DNA of 64,000 nucleotides from Collinsella sp. AM34-10 (GTDB lineage: Bacteria > Actinomycetota > Coriobacteriia > Coriobacteriales > Coriobacteriaceae). Below the pieces are notes generated by a model that was not told where the DNA came from, did not search any database, and worked only from the letters and a program-made list of their open reading frames with translations. The DNA is taken from NCBI RefSeq assembly GCF_003469185.1, contig NZ_QSIL01000001.1, positions 186,001 through 250,000 of the forward strand, in the 5' to 3' direction. Below are positions 19,071-28,040 of the stretch, one piece after another; position 1 is the stretch's first letter; every line of letters starts with the position of its first letter. Position numbers and translations under genes: made by a program.

Positions 19071-20252
19071 CTACAACTGCTCTGCCGGACGCTCGGGCGA
19101 GCTAAAGCCGGAGTCAAACGTGACGACGCATGATGCATCGGGCCTGCGCTCGTGCACGATGCGCGTGACGAGCTCCAGCAGCTCCTCGTCGGATATGTCA
19201 AAGCCGTCGGGACGCACCAGGTCAAACGAAACAAAGCCGTCGTGCTCGTGCAAGTCGTGGATGGAAAGCGCGGGGTCGATCTGCGCTACGCCGCGCTTGA
19301 CCCAGCCGCGCAAGTCATCGCCGGTTGTTGCAATGGGGTCGCAGTGCAACGTGATGGCGATGCCCATCTGGCGTTTGATATCGTGTTCGATGGTGTCCAG
19401 AATCTCGTGGTGCTCAAAGGCATCGCCCTCGCCGGGCATTTCCACGTGTGCACTGGCAAACTGGCGGCCGGGGCCGTAGTCGTGCACCATGAGGTCATGA
19501 GTGCCCAGGACCTGGGGGTACGACATGATCCTGTCGCGGATTTCCTGGACGAGCTTGGGGTCGGGCGCTTGCCCAAGCAACGGGCTGATGGCGTCGCGCA
19601 CCAGGCCCAGGCCGCTGATGCAGATGAAGATGCCCACGCCCAGGCCCGCCCAACCATCGAGGTCAAAGCCGGTCGTCTGCGAAATAAGCGCCGCCACCAA
19701 GACCGAGCCCGAGGTGATGACGTCGTTTTTGGAGTCCTGCGCCGTGGCGATAAGCGTCTCCGAGTCGATGCGATCGCCCAGCGTGCGGTTGAACGCGGCC
19801 ATCCAGAACTTAACGAGCATGGATGTAGCCAGTGCCGCAAGGGAAACGAGCGTGTAAGCGGTGGGGGAGGGCTTGATAATCTTGGTAACGGATTCGAGCA
19901 CCAGGTTGATGCCGACGGCACAAACGAGGACGGCGACAAACAGGCCGGCGAGGTATTCGTAGCGGCCGTGGCCATAGGGGTGACCTTCGTCAGCCGGGCG
20001 ACTGGCGAGTCGGAATCCGAGCAGGCTCACAATGTTGCTCGACGCATCGGAGAGGTTGTTGAAGGCGTCGGCGATAAGCGAGACGGAGCCGGCGAGCAGA
20101 CCCGCGATGCCCTTGGCTAGGCACAGGGTAATGTTGAGGCCAATGCAGATGAGACTTGCGGCAAAGCCTGCGTTGGTACGGCAAGCCGTATCGACCGGCT
20201 CGTCCTTGCTGCCGGGAACAAGCGTATGTACCAGCCGATTTACAAATAGCAT
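19071..20252 (-). CDS. Cation diffusion facilitator (CDF) family divalent metal exporter
   Basis: Integral membrane protein of 393 residues with the CDF plan: six N-terminal membrane helices and a cytoplasmic C-terminal domain. Helix two carries DAFNNLSDASSN, holding the metal-binding aspartates, followed by HPYGHGRYEYLAGL. Helix five carries AQDSKNDVITSGS. The C-terminal domain contains several histidines (AFEHHEILDTIEHDIK). Such proteins export Zn, Mn, Fe or Co against protons; the metal cannot be told from sequence. I chose the ATG at 20252 (MLFVNRLVHT) because GAGGA lies 8 bases upstream. A longer frame reaches 20411 but has no ribosome-binding site and adds a non-membrane leader. It is divergent from the zinc-ribbon gene at 20471 and convergent with the gene at 18063. 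Confidence 0.9.
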   Translation of the reverse strand: MLFVNRLVHTLVPGSKDEPVDTACRTNAGFAASLICIGLNITLCLAKGIAGLLAGSVSLIADAFNNLSDASSNIVSLLGFRLASRPADEGHPYGHGRYEYLAGLFVAVLVCAVGINLVLESVTKIIKPSPTAYTLVSLAALATSMLVKFWMAAFNRTLGDRIDSETLIATAQDSKNDVITSGSVLVAALISQTTGFDLDGWAGLGVGIFICISGLGLVRDAISPLLGQAPDPKLVQEIRDRIMSYPQVLGTHDLMVHDYGPGRQFASAHVEMPGEGDAFEHHEILDTIEHDIKRQMGIAITLHCDPIATTGDDLRGWVKRGVAQIDPALSIHDLHEHDGFVSFDLVRPDGFDISDEELLELVTRIVHERRPDASCVVTFDSGFSSPERPAEQL

Positions 20253-20470
20253 GGCAATCGTCCTCACAATCATGGTTAAGGGGATAGTGTAGCTCGCATG
20301 GGCGCACCGTGCGCCGATGCTCAGAAAATGCAGCAATGGTCTGCTGGAGCTAACGAGCGGCCCTTCTTGTCCGACCAGGTGCTCCATTTTGGGCCACATG
20401 GGTATGGTCATGTGCTTGCCTGCCCGACATACTTAATGTCGACAGCCCCTGCGCAAAGGAGGATGTATCC

Positions 20471-21808
20471 ATGGACGAGATGTTTGCCATTAAATGCCAA
20501 AACTGCGGCGGCCCTATGTACTCAAACCAGGCTAAACGCAGTTTTGAGTGCGCCTATTGCGGCACGGTCGTTCCGTGGCAGGCCGATGCGGGGGAGCCCA
20601 AGAGCGCCCTGGGCATTCGCCATACGCCGCTGACGGTTGTCGATGGGCTGCTTAAGCTCACCCATGTGTCGCAACTCGAGCGCCCGGAGGACCCGGACTG
20701 GTATTTCTTTAATTCACACTGGCGCAATCAGTCGGTTCTGGAGCATCTGCTGTGGGAGGACCGCGGCACGGCGCAGGAGTTCCAAGAAGCCACGCACGTG
20801 AGCATTCCCTGCCCCTTCTGTGGAGCGTCCTTTGAGGGCGAGTCAACGCAGCGTGTGTTTGAGTGCCCGTCCTGCGGCAACAAGATCGGCATTGCCGACC
20901 TGCTCAAGCCGGGGACGTTTAGCAAGCGCCTGACCTTGGGCGTTGGTGCGGAGTATGTACCTGGGCAGGGTATTCCCTGCGAAATCTCGCCGCAGCAGGC
21001 ACGTGCCAACGCACTGCAGCTGGTGCGCCAGTACCCCGACGCCTTTGCCGGGCACGACGTGGAAGATGCGATCCAAAACGACATGATGCTCTTCTACTTC
21101 CCCATGGCGCTCGCGGATTTGCGCATGATGGCGTCCTTCCCGGGCAAGGGCATGAGCAAGGAGACCTTGGTGTACTACGAGGTGCTTGACTGGGCATATC
21201 CGCGGGCAAACTACCTGGACGTTCGCCTCATGGGCATTTTGGAACCGTGGGACTTTGCCAAGGTCGGCCCGTTCGATCCCGCCATGCAGGAAGGCGACTT
21301 CCGCGTTGTCTCCGTCGATGCGTCTACCAAGGACCAGGTGGTCATTGATAAGCTGGCGCTCGACATTGCCGGCAACGATGCCGAGGCGGTGCTGGGGCTC
21401 AATAAAAAGAGCATCCGCACCTGGGCGCGCAAGGCTCGCAAGCATAAGGACGGCCTGGTGATGGTACCGGTCTACTTTGTCGATCGCCCAGCGACGGACA
21501 GCCGCGATGGCGAGCAGGTGCGCATTGCCGTAAACGGCCAGACGGGCCGCGCGGCCGCGGTGGTGTTTGGCAACAAGCGCGAAACGCATATCGTGGCGCC
21601 GCTCAACCCGAGTCTGCATCTGTCCGGAGAAAGCACCGTGCACGCCACGCCCATCGAGGTCAAATACGTTAAATCGCCCTTCCTCTACCAGATCGTGCGT
21701 AAGGGAGGCGGCGAGCAGCCGCGTCAGGTGGCAGCGGTTGCCGAGGGTTCCTACCGAGAAGAAAAGCCCAAACGCAAGGGGCTGCTTGCAGCGATCTTTG
21801 GGAAGTAG
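20471..21808 (+). CDS. Zinc-ribbon protein of unknown function
   Basis: Protein of 445 residues, not assigned to a named family. Two cysteine pairs form a zinc ribbon at the N-terminus (CQNCGG and CAYCG), and a second set follows (CPFCG and CPSCGNKIG). The long central region has no motif I recognise, and the C-terminus is basic (KPKRKGLLAAIFGK). No signal peptide or membrane helix is seen, so it should be cytoplasmic. AAAGGAGGA lies 7 bases before the ATG, an unusually good ribosome-binding site. A small inverted repeat GACAT-actta-ATGTC (20426-20440) lies upstream and could be part of its promoter region. It is divergent from the CDF exporter gene, with 218 bases between the starts. Confidence 0.75.
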   Translation: MDEMFAIKCQNCGGPMYSNQAKRSFECAYCGTVVPWQADAGEPKSALGIRHTPLTVVDGLLKLTHVSQLERPEDPDWYFFNSHWRNQSVLEHLLWEDRGTAQEFQEATHVSIPCPFCGASFEGESTQRVFECPSCGNKIGIADLLKPGTFSKRLTLGVGAEYVPGQGIPCEISPQQARANALQLVRQYPDAFAGHDVEDAIQNDMMLFYFPMALADLRMMASFPGKGMSKETLVYYEVLDWAYPRANYLDVRLMGILEPWDFAKVGPFDPAMQEGDFRVVSVDASTKDQVVIDKLALDIAGNDAEAVLGLNKKSIRTWARKARKHKDGLVMVPVYFVDRPATDSRDGEQVRIAVNGQTGRAAAVVFGNKRETHIVAPLNPSLHLSGESTVHATPIEVKYVKSPFLYQIVRKGGGEQPRQVAAVAEGSYREEKPKRKGLLAAIFGK

Positions 21809-22164
21809 GGGAACGGTACGGGACAGTGCGCAGTAGTGCGAGCTGTCCGTCGTGGTAGATCTAAATAAACGGTGGGACGGCTGCAAAAGAGCCGCCCCAC
21901 CGGGCAAAATCAAGGTGTGCCGCGGAACCCGCTCCTCAGTCGGTCAACTTTGGAAGCGCGGGCAACGCAGGTGCTAATGTCTAAAGGGCCGGGGCAACCG
22001 GCCCTTTTCTGCGGCAGCGGGGATTCGAATACCAACACGGTGTACGGCCCCACGGTACTTTGCTCTGTGACGAACGGACCCATGACGGCGCGCTCTGTAA
22101 TCATCATTTATGCGGTCCCTTAATCATTTGCGTTGACTGACATTGTCTTCGTTAAAGGCGTGTC
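21809..22164. other. 356-base intergenic region with two hairpins
   Basis: There is no protein-coding gene here. Two hairpins are present. The first is 21870-21902, with 13-base arms and one mismatch; on the minus strand it is followed by GTTTATTT. The second, at 21983-22007, is listed separately. The 80 bases between them hold no ORF and could belong to a small RNA ending at the second hairpin, but nothing proves that. Bases 22014-22035 on the minus strand look like a tRNA T-arm, but no full tRNA can be folded. Confidence 0.5.
21983..22010 (+). terminator. Rho-independent terminator
   Basis: A perfect 10-base stem AAAGGGCCGG / CCGGCCCTTT (21983-21992 and 21998-22007) with a 5-base loop runs into TTTTCT on the plus strand. 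It probably ends transcripts coming from the zinc-ribbon gene. Confidence 0.75.
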
Positions 22165-22953
22165 CTAAAACAAACACTGCTCTATCAACTCTTTACCGCG
22201 CAGGGTATCGATCCACTCCTGCGGAATTGCGTCGATACCGTAGGCCGTGCCGGCGAGGGCGCCTGCGACGGCTGCGGTGGTGTCGGTGTCGTCGCCTAGG
22301 TTGACGGCGGCAAGCACGCACTCTTCGTAGCTGTTAGTGTTGACGAAGCACCAGGTGGCTGCCTTAAGCGTGTCGCGCACGAAGCCACCGGATCTGATTT
22401 CATGCTCGGGTACATCTTTCAGACAGAGTACCCATTCGGGGAGCGCTCCGTCCATCGCGGACCTCAACAGCTCGATGAACGTGACACATGACTCGGTCGA
22501 TGTTCTATGAGCGTGGGTGATTGCAGAGACCTCACGGATTTCTTCGTCTGTCGCATCGGTGAACGCCAGGGGCGCGATGCGCATGAGCGAGCCGTTGCCG
22601 TTGTCGCGCTCGCCGGAGCCTCCTTTGCCGGTGTGCAAGGCGCGGGCGGTCGTGCCGCCGTAATCGAAAACGCCGTCGATTGTATACTCGTCACGGGCAA
22701 TCCAGCCGACGAACTTGTCGCGCATGTCCGCGGTGTCGATGTGCCCGAGCTCCCTAATCGAGTCACAGGTAGCAAGCATCATGGACGTGTCGTCGCTCCA
22801 GGTGCCGTCGGGCTGCCCATGCGTGCCGTAGCCGATCATGTCCATGCATTTGAACGTGCCGCGGGGCCTAAACTCGTAAGGAACGCCCAGCGCGTCGCCG
22901 ACGGCAAGCCCATAGATGCAGTCGCGCAGTGTCGTTTTCGGTCTGTCTGTCAT
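22165..22953 (-). CDS. ADP-ribosylglycohydrolase (ARH/DraG) family protein
   Basis: Cytoplasmic protein of 262 residues that probably removes ADP-ribose from proteins or small molecules using a dinuclear magnesium site. Family motifs are GLAVGDALGVPYEF, TWSDDTSMMLA (metal-binding aspartates), GNGSLMRIAPLA and NLGDDTDTTAAVAGALAG near the C-terminus. The ATG at 22953 has GAGGAG 7 bases upstream. No ADP-ribosyltransferase partner is visible nearby. It lies next to a YhcG-type nuclease gene on the same strand (63-base gap), so the two could be co-transcribed. The target is unknown. Confidence 0.9.
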   Translation of the reverse strand: MTDRPKTTLRDCIYGLAVGDALGVPYEFRPRGTFKCMDMIGYGTHGQPDGTWSDDTSMMLATCDSIRELGHIDTADMRDKFVGWIARDEYTIDGVFDYGGTTARALHTGKGGSGERDNGNGSLMRIAPLAFTDATDEEIREVSAITHAHRTSTESCVTFIELLRSAMDGALPEWVLCLKDVPEHEIRSGGFVRDTLKAATWCFVNTNSYEECVLAAVNLGDDTDTTAAVAGALAGTAYGIDAIPQEWIDTLRGKELIEQCLF

Positions 22954-23016
22954 GGAGCGCTCCTCTTATGTCGGGGGATATGAAACGCCGTCGGGGGTAT
23001 CGGTCGCAACGTGCTG

Positions 23017-24066
23017 CTACCCTTGCGCTTCGCCATTAGTCGCTTCGTTGATGGCGCGGTACTCGGCACTCAGCTCGCGCGCCAGCTCTTCCTTGCTTGG
23101 AAGATACGGCAAGTATTTGGCGGCAAACACTTGGTCGTTGTCTTCGGGCAGCGTGTACTCGACAATCGAGTCGCTTTTGTCCGCGCAGAGCACGATGCCT
23201 ATAGGCGGATTGTCGCCTTCGTTCATGAGCTCGCGCGTGTAGTAGTTCACGTACATTTGCATCTGGCCCAGGTCCTGATGCGTAAGGTCATCGGTCTTAA
23301 GGTCGATGAGCACGAAGCAGCGCATCAGATAGTTGTAAAACACAAGGTCAATATAGAAATGGCGCCCATCAAAGGTGATGCGCTTTTGGCGCGCCTCGAA
23401 AGCGAAACCACGGCCAAGCTCCAGCAGGAACTTCTGAAGATGCGTGATGAGCGCCTGCTCTAGATCGCTCTCGCGAAACGCAGTATCGTCCGAGAAACCT
23501 AAAAACTCCAGTACATATGGGTCACGGATGATATCCTCGGGGCGACGAGCCGGGGCGCTCTTTTGGATTTCCTGGGTGACGGCCTCCTTGTCCTTGCTGG
23601 CAAGCAGGCGCTCGCGGAACATGGTGTTGATCTGGCGCTCGAGCTGACGCGTGCTCCAGCGAGAATCGGCGCATTCGTTCATGTACCAGGTGCGAGCTTC
23701 GGGGTCAGGAATGCGTATTAACCTGCGATAATGTGTCCAACTCAATTCGGGACGCAGTGAGTCCCGAATTGGAAATGCAAGATAGAACTGACGCATTTTA
23801 CGCAGCTCTCTTGCTTCAAAACCTTTACCAAAATCCTTGGTAAGTCTGATTGCGAGGGCCTTGAGCAGCGCCTCTCCATACTTGGCGCGCTCCTCTCCGC
23901 CCTGCTCATCAACAATGCTCTTGCCGATCTCCCAATACGCCTCAACCATCGCAAAGTTAACGGCGGTATAGGCCTTGTCGCGAGCGGCGTTGAGAATCGA
24001 GGAAACCTGCTTGTAAAAAACTTCTGGCACGATTGCCGATTCTCCACGGTTTACCAGTTCGCCCAT
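23017..24066 (-). CDS. YhcG/DUF1016 family PD-(D/E)XK nuclease
   Basis: Predicted nuclease of 349 residues. The N-terminal DUF1016 domain contains AYWEIGKSIVDEQGGEERAKYG and RELRKMRQFYLAFP. The C-terminal nuclease domain has FEARQKRITFDGRHFYIDLVF followed by FVLIDLKTDDLTHQDLGQM, which gives the D...D-x-K catalytic pattern. Such proteins often occur in variable regions and next to restriction-modification genes. Here no methylase or restriction enzyme is visible. The ATG at 24066 was chosen over the GTG one codon upstream; ribosome-binding support is modest (AGGAAAG somewhat distant). It follows the same strand as the ADP-ribosylglycohydrolase gene. Confidence 0.88.
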   Translation of the reverse strand: MGELVNRGESAIVPEVFYKQVSSILNAARDKAYTAVNFAMVEAYWEIGKSIVDEQGGEERAKYGEALLKALAIRLTKDFGKGFEARELRKMRQFYLAFPIRDSLRPELSWTHYRRLIRIPDPEARTWYMNECADSRWSTRQLERQINTMFRERLLASKDKEAVTQEIQKSAPARRPEDIIRDPYVLEFLGFSDDTAFRESDLEQALITHLQKFLLELGRGFAFEARQKRITFDGRHFYIDLVFYNYLMRCFVLIDLKTDDLTHQDLGQMQMYVNYYTRELMNEGDNPPIGIVLCADKSDSIVEYTLPEDNDQVFAAKYLPYLPSKEELARELSAEYRAINEATNGEAQG

Positions 24067-24234
24067 CACTGTCGCCCCACTTTCCTCTTGTGGAATGCAT
24101 CTTTATTGTATTTAGTTTAAAGCCTCGCGCGGACTCGAATTTCAATGTCGCCTAGCGCCTTCGTGCAGGATTCCCGAAGTGACTAAAATGTGGCCATAGA
24201 GGCAGTTTTAGCGAACCCCGTGGGAGTGACACGC

Positions 24235-24504
24235 ATGGATAACAACACTTTGCTGTTCCAGGACAAAGGTTCGGGCAGGTTTAAAGACGTCAAGATCTAC
24301 CCTAACCGTATCGAGGTGCTCAAGAAGGGCACTTTCGGCGGCAAGCACACCGAGATTGTCTACCTTAAGGACATCACGGGGGTCAGCAGGATCAAGGGCC
24401 GCAATGTTTTTCTTCGCAACAGGCTGTTGACCGCCTGTGTCTTTAGCCTGAGCAGCCGCTCCCGGGCTCAGGAATTCGTCAACGTGCTGAACATAGTGAT
24501 GTAG
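24235..24504 (+). CDS. Small PH-like domain protein
   Basis: Protein of 89 residues with alternating beta-strand pattern and a C-terminal helix: KIYPNRIEVLKKG, EIVYLKDITGVSRIKG, VFSLSSRSRAQEFVNVL. This is the usual build of short bacterial PH-like (bPH/YokE-type) domains, but the family match is by eye. It has no signal peptide or membrane helix. GGGAG lies about 9 bases before the ATG at 24235; an upstream in-frame start at 24190 has no ribosome-binding site. It is convergent with the PI-PLC gene, with a terminator between. Confidence 0.65.
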   Translation: MDNNTLLFQDKGSGRFKDVKIYPNRIEVLKKGTFGGKHTEIVYLKDITGVSRIKGRNVFLRNRLLTACVFSLSSRSRAQEFVNVLNIVM

Positions 24505-24525
24505 CCTATGGCGGCGTTCGGGCCA

Positions 24526-24569
24526 GGGTAAAAATCGGGGGCACAGAACGGTGTCCTACGCCCCCGATT
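24526..24569 (-). terminator. Terminator of the PI-PLC-like gene
   Basis: A perfect 10-base stem AATCGGGGGC / GCCCCCGATT (24533-24542 and 24560-24569) is followed on the minus strand by TTTTTAC. It lies 30 bases beyond the stop of the minus-strand gene. Confidence 0.8.
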
Positions 24570-24598
24570 GAGTCGATGTGTCTAAAAGGCCGGCTTGC

Positions 24599-27070
24599 CT
24601 ATTCGCTATCGTCCCCAGCGTTTTCGCGGTCACTGGCAAGCATTGCCGCGCCAGCGACCGTTGTCGCCACGGCGGCAGCGGCGAGCCCGGCGGCGATGCC
24701 AGAGCCGTCGCCCGTGTCGGCGAGTTTTCCGGCCGAGCCCTTGCTCTTGTTGCCCTTGCCGTTCTTGTCGGCGCTGTCCGCGTTGGTACCGCTGTCGGTG
24801 CCGGTGCCGCCTGCACTGCCCGAAGTCGTCACAGTAAAGCTTGCGGCTCCGTCGGTGGCAAGCGTGTAGTTTTGCGCCGCGTCGCCCAACAGGCCTTTCG
24901 CACGCACCCAATACGTCCCCGCGGCAAATGCCTCGCCCTCGGCCATCGCCGTTCCCGGAGCGCCGTTCGCGTCGTGCACAAACTCGAGCTGGGCCGTGCA
25001 GGCATCGGTTTCGAGCTTGCCCTCGAGTGATGCCGCAATCTTGGCGCGCACGTCTTCGCCGGCCTTAAGGCCTTCGAGTCCCTCAAAATGGGGCGTCAGC
25101 GCGCGTGGATCGATATCGATGGGCACGGAGCCCCGCAGCTCCGTAACGGTCTCGTTGCCCAAGGCGTCGACGTCCACATATTCGATGGCAAACGCATGGC
25201 CCGAAGCCGCCACGTTGAGTACGTTGCTGCTGTTGACAAGGCGGAAATGACCCTCGCCAACGGTCTTGCCATCTTGGAGTGAGGCATCGCTCAGCGAGTC
25301 GCCGTATGTCATGTGCATGCGGGTCGGGAGGTAGTACGAAGCTGTCTGCTTGTGCTGTGCGTAATTGCGCTGGTAGATGCTCCGCGCCAGTGCCGCATCA
25401 ACAAAGTCGGATGCGATGATGCCAATGTGCTTGAGGCAATCTGACTTTGTTTTCTCGTTGCCGCTGGGGTTGATGTACTGGCTCTTGTACAGATGCTCGT
25501 TGACCACTCGCGCTGCGGTAAATGGGTTGCTTCCTTGTTTGTGATTCGTGCAGCTGGTGTAGTTGATGGACCAACAGCGCTCCAAGACCTGCTCCTTGGA
25601 CCCATCATTGTCCATGACGTCAACCTTGCCGCGGGTGAGATTGGCCGTTTCCCGCAGTGCCATATCGACCCATTCGATCTTGTCGGTTCCGGTGCATTCG
25701 TAATGGTCCTGGGCATATACCTTGGTGCAATAGGCTTTTTTGTCGCCTGCTTTCCCCTCGGCTTCAAAGCCTTGCGCGTTTTGGACGAGACACATAGAGG
25801 AGCTGTCGGGGTGTGCTGCGATTTTGTCGTCCCATTGGGTGAGGTCGAGTCCCCACGTGTGGCCGCTTGCGCTGTTGCCGGCGAGTCCAAATCGACGTAG
25901 CAGGACGATCTTTCCGCGCACCTCGCCCAGTGTGGGAACGCGGCTCGACGTATAGAACAGGTCGGGATCCTTGCCCATAACCTTGGCGAAGGCCGTCGTA
26001 ACACTTTCGTCGGTAGCCTCGTCGTTGCCTCGTGACACAAGCATGATGAGCGCTTCTGACGGCTTTTCGCTCAAAAATGTTTTGAAGTAACCGATGACAT
26101 CGGAGAGATGCATATAGCCCCCGTCTTTTTTGAGCAGGTAGCATCTTCCATGGTCGATGCCGGGGTCGCCGTTCTTGTCGTCCTTTCCGAGTCGGATATC
26201 AAAATAGCGAATGCCTTCGAGCAACTGCGTGGGGATGTAATCCTGCTGGCACTTTGCTTGTGAGGATTGGGGCTCGGTGTCGTTGTCCACGCTGCAGGTG
26301 CCCGAATCGTGGGTTCCCGGTATGCTCAGCTCGTCGAGGTATTTGTTGTCATCGACGTGGCTCATCCAACATGGTCCGTCGACGTAGCTGCTATACGTGG
26401 TCCAGTCGATGCTGCTAACTGTGGCATTGGTCTTGTCCATGCTGTAGCCGACAAGCTCGAGCTCCCACGGAATGGGATATTTCTTTTGGCAAATCTTGTT
26501 GTTGTCTTGGTCTTTGCCTTTCGATTCTATGGCCAGGTAGTTAATGCCGTTTTTCGTGTATATGCGGTCTCGAATAATATAAGTTCCGTCGGACTGGGGG
26601 TCAAACGTATAGGCGCGGCTGTCCTTATGGTCGTACTCGCCACTCCATACGTGGATAACCTTTCCATCTTTGTCCGAGTCGCCGTCGACCGACCAAATGC
26701 TGTAGCCTGTCTTCTTGTGCTCCTCGAAATTGAGCAAGGTGCGAATGGCATACCAATTTGTATTATCTGTATCGGTCGCCACGTGCTCGAGGATGAGCTT
26801 GTTGGACGTGCCGTCATTAAACAGGTGGCAGACGTTGCCGATGACGTTGCCGTCTTCGTTGACGCTCGCGGTACGAAAATAGCCCGCGGGACGAAGGCGA
26901 ATGACGAAATTGTCGAGGCTGACCGACGCTGTGGCAGCGTCGTCTGCAAATGCCGCGCGCACGGGAAGGCCCAATCCCGCGGTTTCGGGCAGGCTTACAA
27001 ATGGCGACAACGCGGCGAGTCCAAGGCCCAGTGTAAACGCTCGGCGACTGATGGCGTGGTGTTCGGTCAT
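24599..27070 (-). CDS. Tat-exported, wall-anchored PI-PLC-like protein
   Basis: Surface protein of 823 residues. The N-terminus has a twin-arginine signal (SRRAFTLGLGLAALSPF). A ricin-B-like or other beta-rich region covers roughly residues 45-210. The PI-PLC X-type domain follows: LSIPGTHDSG near 250 and GIDHGRCYL near 304 hold the two catalytic histidines, with LLEGIRYFDIRLG and LSDVIGYFKTFLSEKPSEALIMLVS around them. The C-terminus has a Gly/Lys linker, LADTGDGSG near 782, a hydrophobic helix and an acidic tail. LADTG resembles a sortase LPxTG signal with A for P. GGAGG precedes the ATG. It likely cleaves glycerophosphoinositide or related host lipids or glycans outside the cell; substrate is inference. 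It has its own terminator. Confidence 0.85.
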   Translation of the reverse strand: MTEHHAISRRAFTLGLGLAALSPFVSLPETAGLGLPVRAAFADDAATASVSLDNFVIRLRPAGYFRTASVNEDGNVIGNVCHLFNDGTSNKLILEHVATDTDNTNWYAIRTLLNFEEHKKTGYSIWSVDGDSDKDGKVIHVWSGEYDHKDSRAYTFDPQSDGTYIIRDRIYTKNGINYLAIESKGKDQDNNKICQKKYPIPWELELVGYSMDKTNATVSSIDWTTYSSYVDGPCWMSHVDDNKYLDELSIPGTHDSGTCSVDNDTEPQSSQAKCQQDYIPTQLLEGIRYFDIRLGKDDKNGDPGIDHGRCYLLKKDGGYMHLSDVIGYFKTFLSEKPSEALIMLVSRGNDEATDESVTTAFAKVMGKDPDLFYTSSRVPTLGEVRGKIVLLRRFGLAGNSASGHTWGLDLTQWDDKIAAHPDSSSMCLVQNAQGFEAEGKAGDKKAYCTKVYAQDHYECTGTDKIEWVDMALRETANLTRGKVDVMDNDGSKEQVLERCWSINYTSCTNHKQGSNPFTAARVVNEHLYKSQYINPSGNEKTKSDCLKHIGIIASDFVDAALARSIYQRNYAQHKQTASYYLPTRMHMTYGDSLSDASLQDGKTVGEGHFRLVNSSNVLNVAASGHAFAIEYVDVDALGNETVTELRGSVPIDIDPRALTPHFEGLEGLKAGEDVRAKIAASLEGKLETDACTAQLEFVHDANGAPGTAMAEGEAFAAGTYWVRAKGLLGDAAQNYTLATDGAASFTVTTSGSAGGTGTDSGTNADSADKNGKGNKSKGSAGKLADTGDGSGIAAGLAAAAVATTVAGAAMLASDRENAGDDSE

Positions 27071-27375
27071 AACTCCTCCGTTCGCAGGGTGCGGTTATGC
27101 GATAGTTTTGGTCACTATACTGCCCAGATGTTTAAAGGCGCCGGCTTTAATTGTGTGCGCGGCGCTATAAATCGGCGGGCGGACGTGCTGGGGCGCTTGT
27201 CTATTTTTGCTGCTACCGCGTCTGGGATGGTTCCGGCGTCCGGCATCCTCGCGTTCGTCGGCTACCGGCATAAGAAAAGGAGGGTCGGTTTACCGGCCCT
27301 CCCTGGGTGCGAAGCACTGGGGCACTGCCGCTTGTTAGCACTGCGCTCGTGTTTCCCGTTGCGCTCGCGAGTCGC
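27071..27375. other. 305-base gap between the PI-PLC and lipoprotein genes
   Basis: There is no gene here. On the minus strand a possible -10 (TATAGT, 27119-27114) lies about 40 bases before the PI-PLC start, without a clear -35. The stretch also contains the terminator of the lipoprotein gene at 27273-27302. The rest (about 27140-27270) shows nothing I can name. Confidence 0.4.
27273..27302 (-). terminator. Terminator of lipoprotein gene 1
   Basis: The stem GGAGGGTCGG / CCGGCCCTCC (27279-27288 and 27293-27302, one G-T pair) with a 4-base loop is followed on the minus strand by TTTTCTT. Confidence 0.8.
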
Positions 27376-27969
27376 TTAGCGCTTAATCTCGATATCGTCG
27401 AGCTTAACATCCATGGCCTCGGTCTTGGCCTTGGCGATGTCATCGGCAAATTCCAGAGACTTCATCATGGTCTCGACGGCGTCCTTGTGCTCCTCGACGT
27501 TGTCGATGCGCACGTACACGCTGCCGCCGCCTGCTTCGGTGAAGTACTCAGTCGTCACGCCGCCCGAGTGTGTATAGGAAGCGTTGCGCCAAGTCTTGCC
27601 GTTGTACTTGACGGAGTCATTCTCGGTCCACTCAAAGCTGGCATTCCACTTTGCCTCGTAGTCGAACAGCTCGTCGGCGTTCTTGTCAGGATCGAAGACG
27701 GGGATGAAGCGATCGCTGGCGTGCTCGCTCTCGGTGAACTTAAACTGGGCCCTGTCGGCGGTATCGCCTGCGACGTCGGTGACCTCGACGCCCTCGGGGA
27801 CCTCGACCTTAAACCAAATGAAGTCGGTCCTCATATCCACGGCTGGCTTTTCTGCTCCGCCGCCACCGCCACTCCCGGTAGCGCCGCCGCTTCCGCCACA
27901 GCCCACCAGGGCAACCGCGGCAAAGAGACTGATGCAGAGGGTGAGAATCGCAAAGGCCTTCTTTTTCAT
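27376..27969 (-). CDS. Lipoprotein 1, paralogue of the next gene
   Basis: Predicted lipoprotein of 197 residues with a type II signal peptide (MKKKAFAILTLCISLFAAVALVGC is the N-terminal block; the lipobox ALVGC ends at residue 24) and then a Gly-rich spacer. The mature part has FIWFKVEVPEGVEVTDVAG, RFIPVFDPDKNADEL, NGKTWRNASYTH and a C-terminal VETMMKSLEFADDIAKAK. The same order of motifs occurs in the gene at 28201-28800, so the pair arose by tandem duplication. No enzymatic motif is seen; it is probably a substrate-binding or stress-sensing surface protein. GAGGAGG precedes the ATG. It has its own terminator and probably its own promoter. Confidence 0.85.
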   Translation of the reverse strand: MKKKAFAILTLCISLFAAVALVGCGGSGGATGSGGGGGAEKPAVDMRTDFIWFKVEVPEGVEVTDVAGDTADRAQFKFTESEHASDRFIPVFDPDKNADELFDYEAKWNASFEWTENDSVKYNGKTWRNASYTHSGGVTTEYFTEAGGGSVYVRIDNVEEHKDAVETMMKSLEFADDIAKAKTEAMDVKLDDIEIKR

Positions 27970-28040
27970 GGTCGTGTCCTCCTCGATCTGTAACCGCCCA
28001 TGGATTACCTGTCTTTACTGTACGCGTGGACGGTTCGCTA

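Noticed and set aside
22014..22035. T-arm-like sequence (minus strand GGTATTCGAATCCCCGC) suggesting a tRNA
   Set aside because: No matching acceptor, D-arm or anticodon arm could be found in the 80 bases upstream; at best it is a tRNA remnant.
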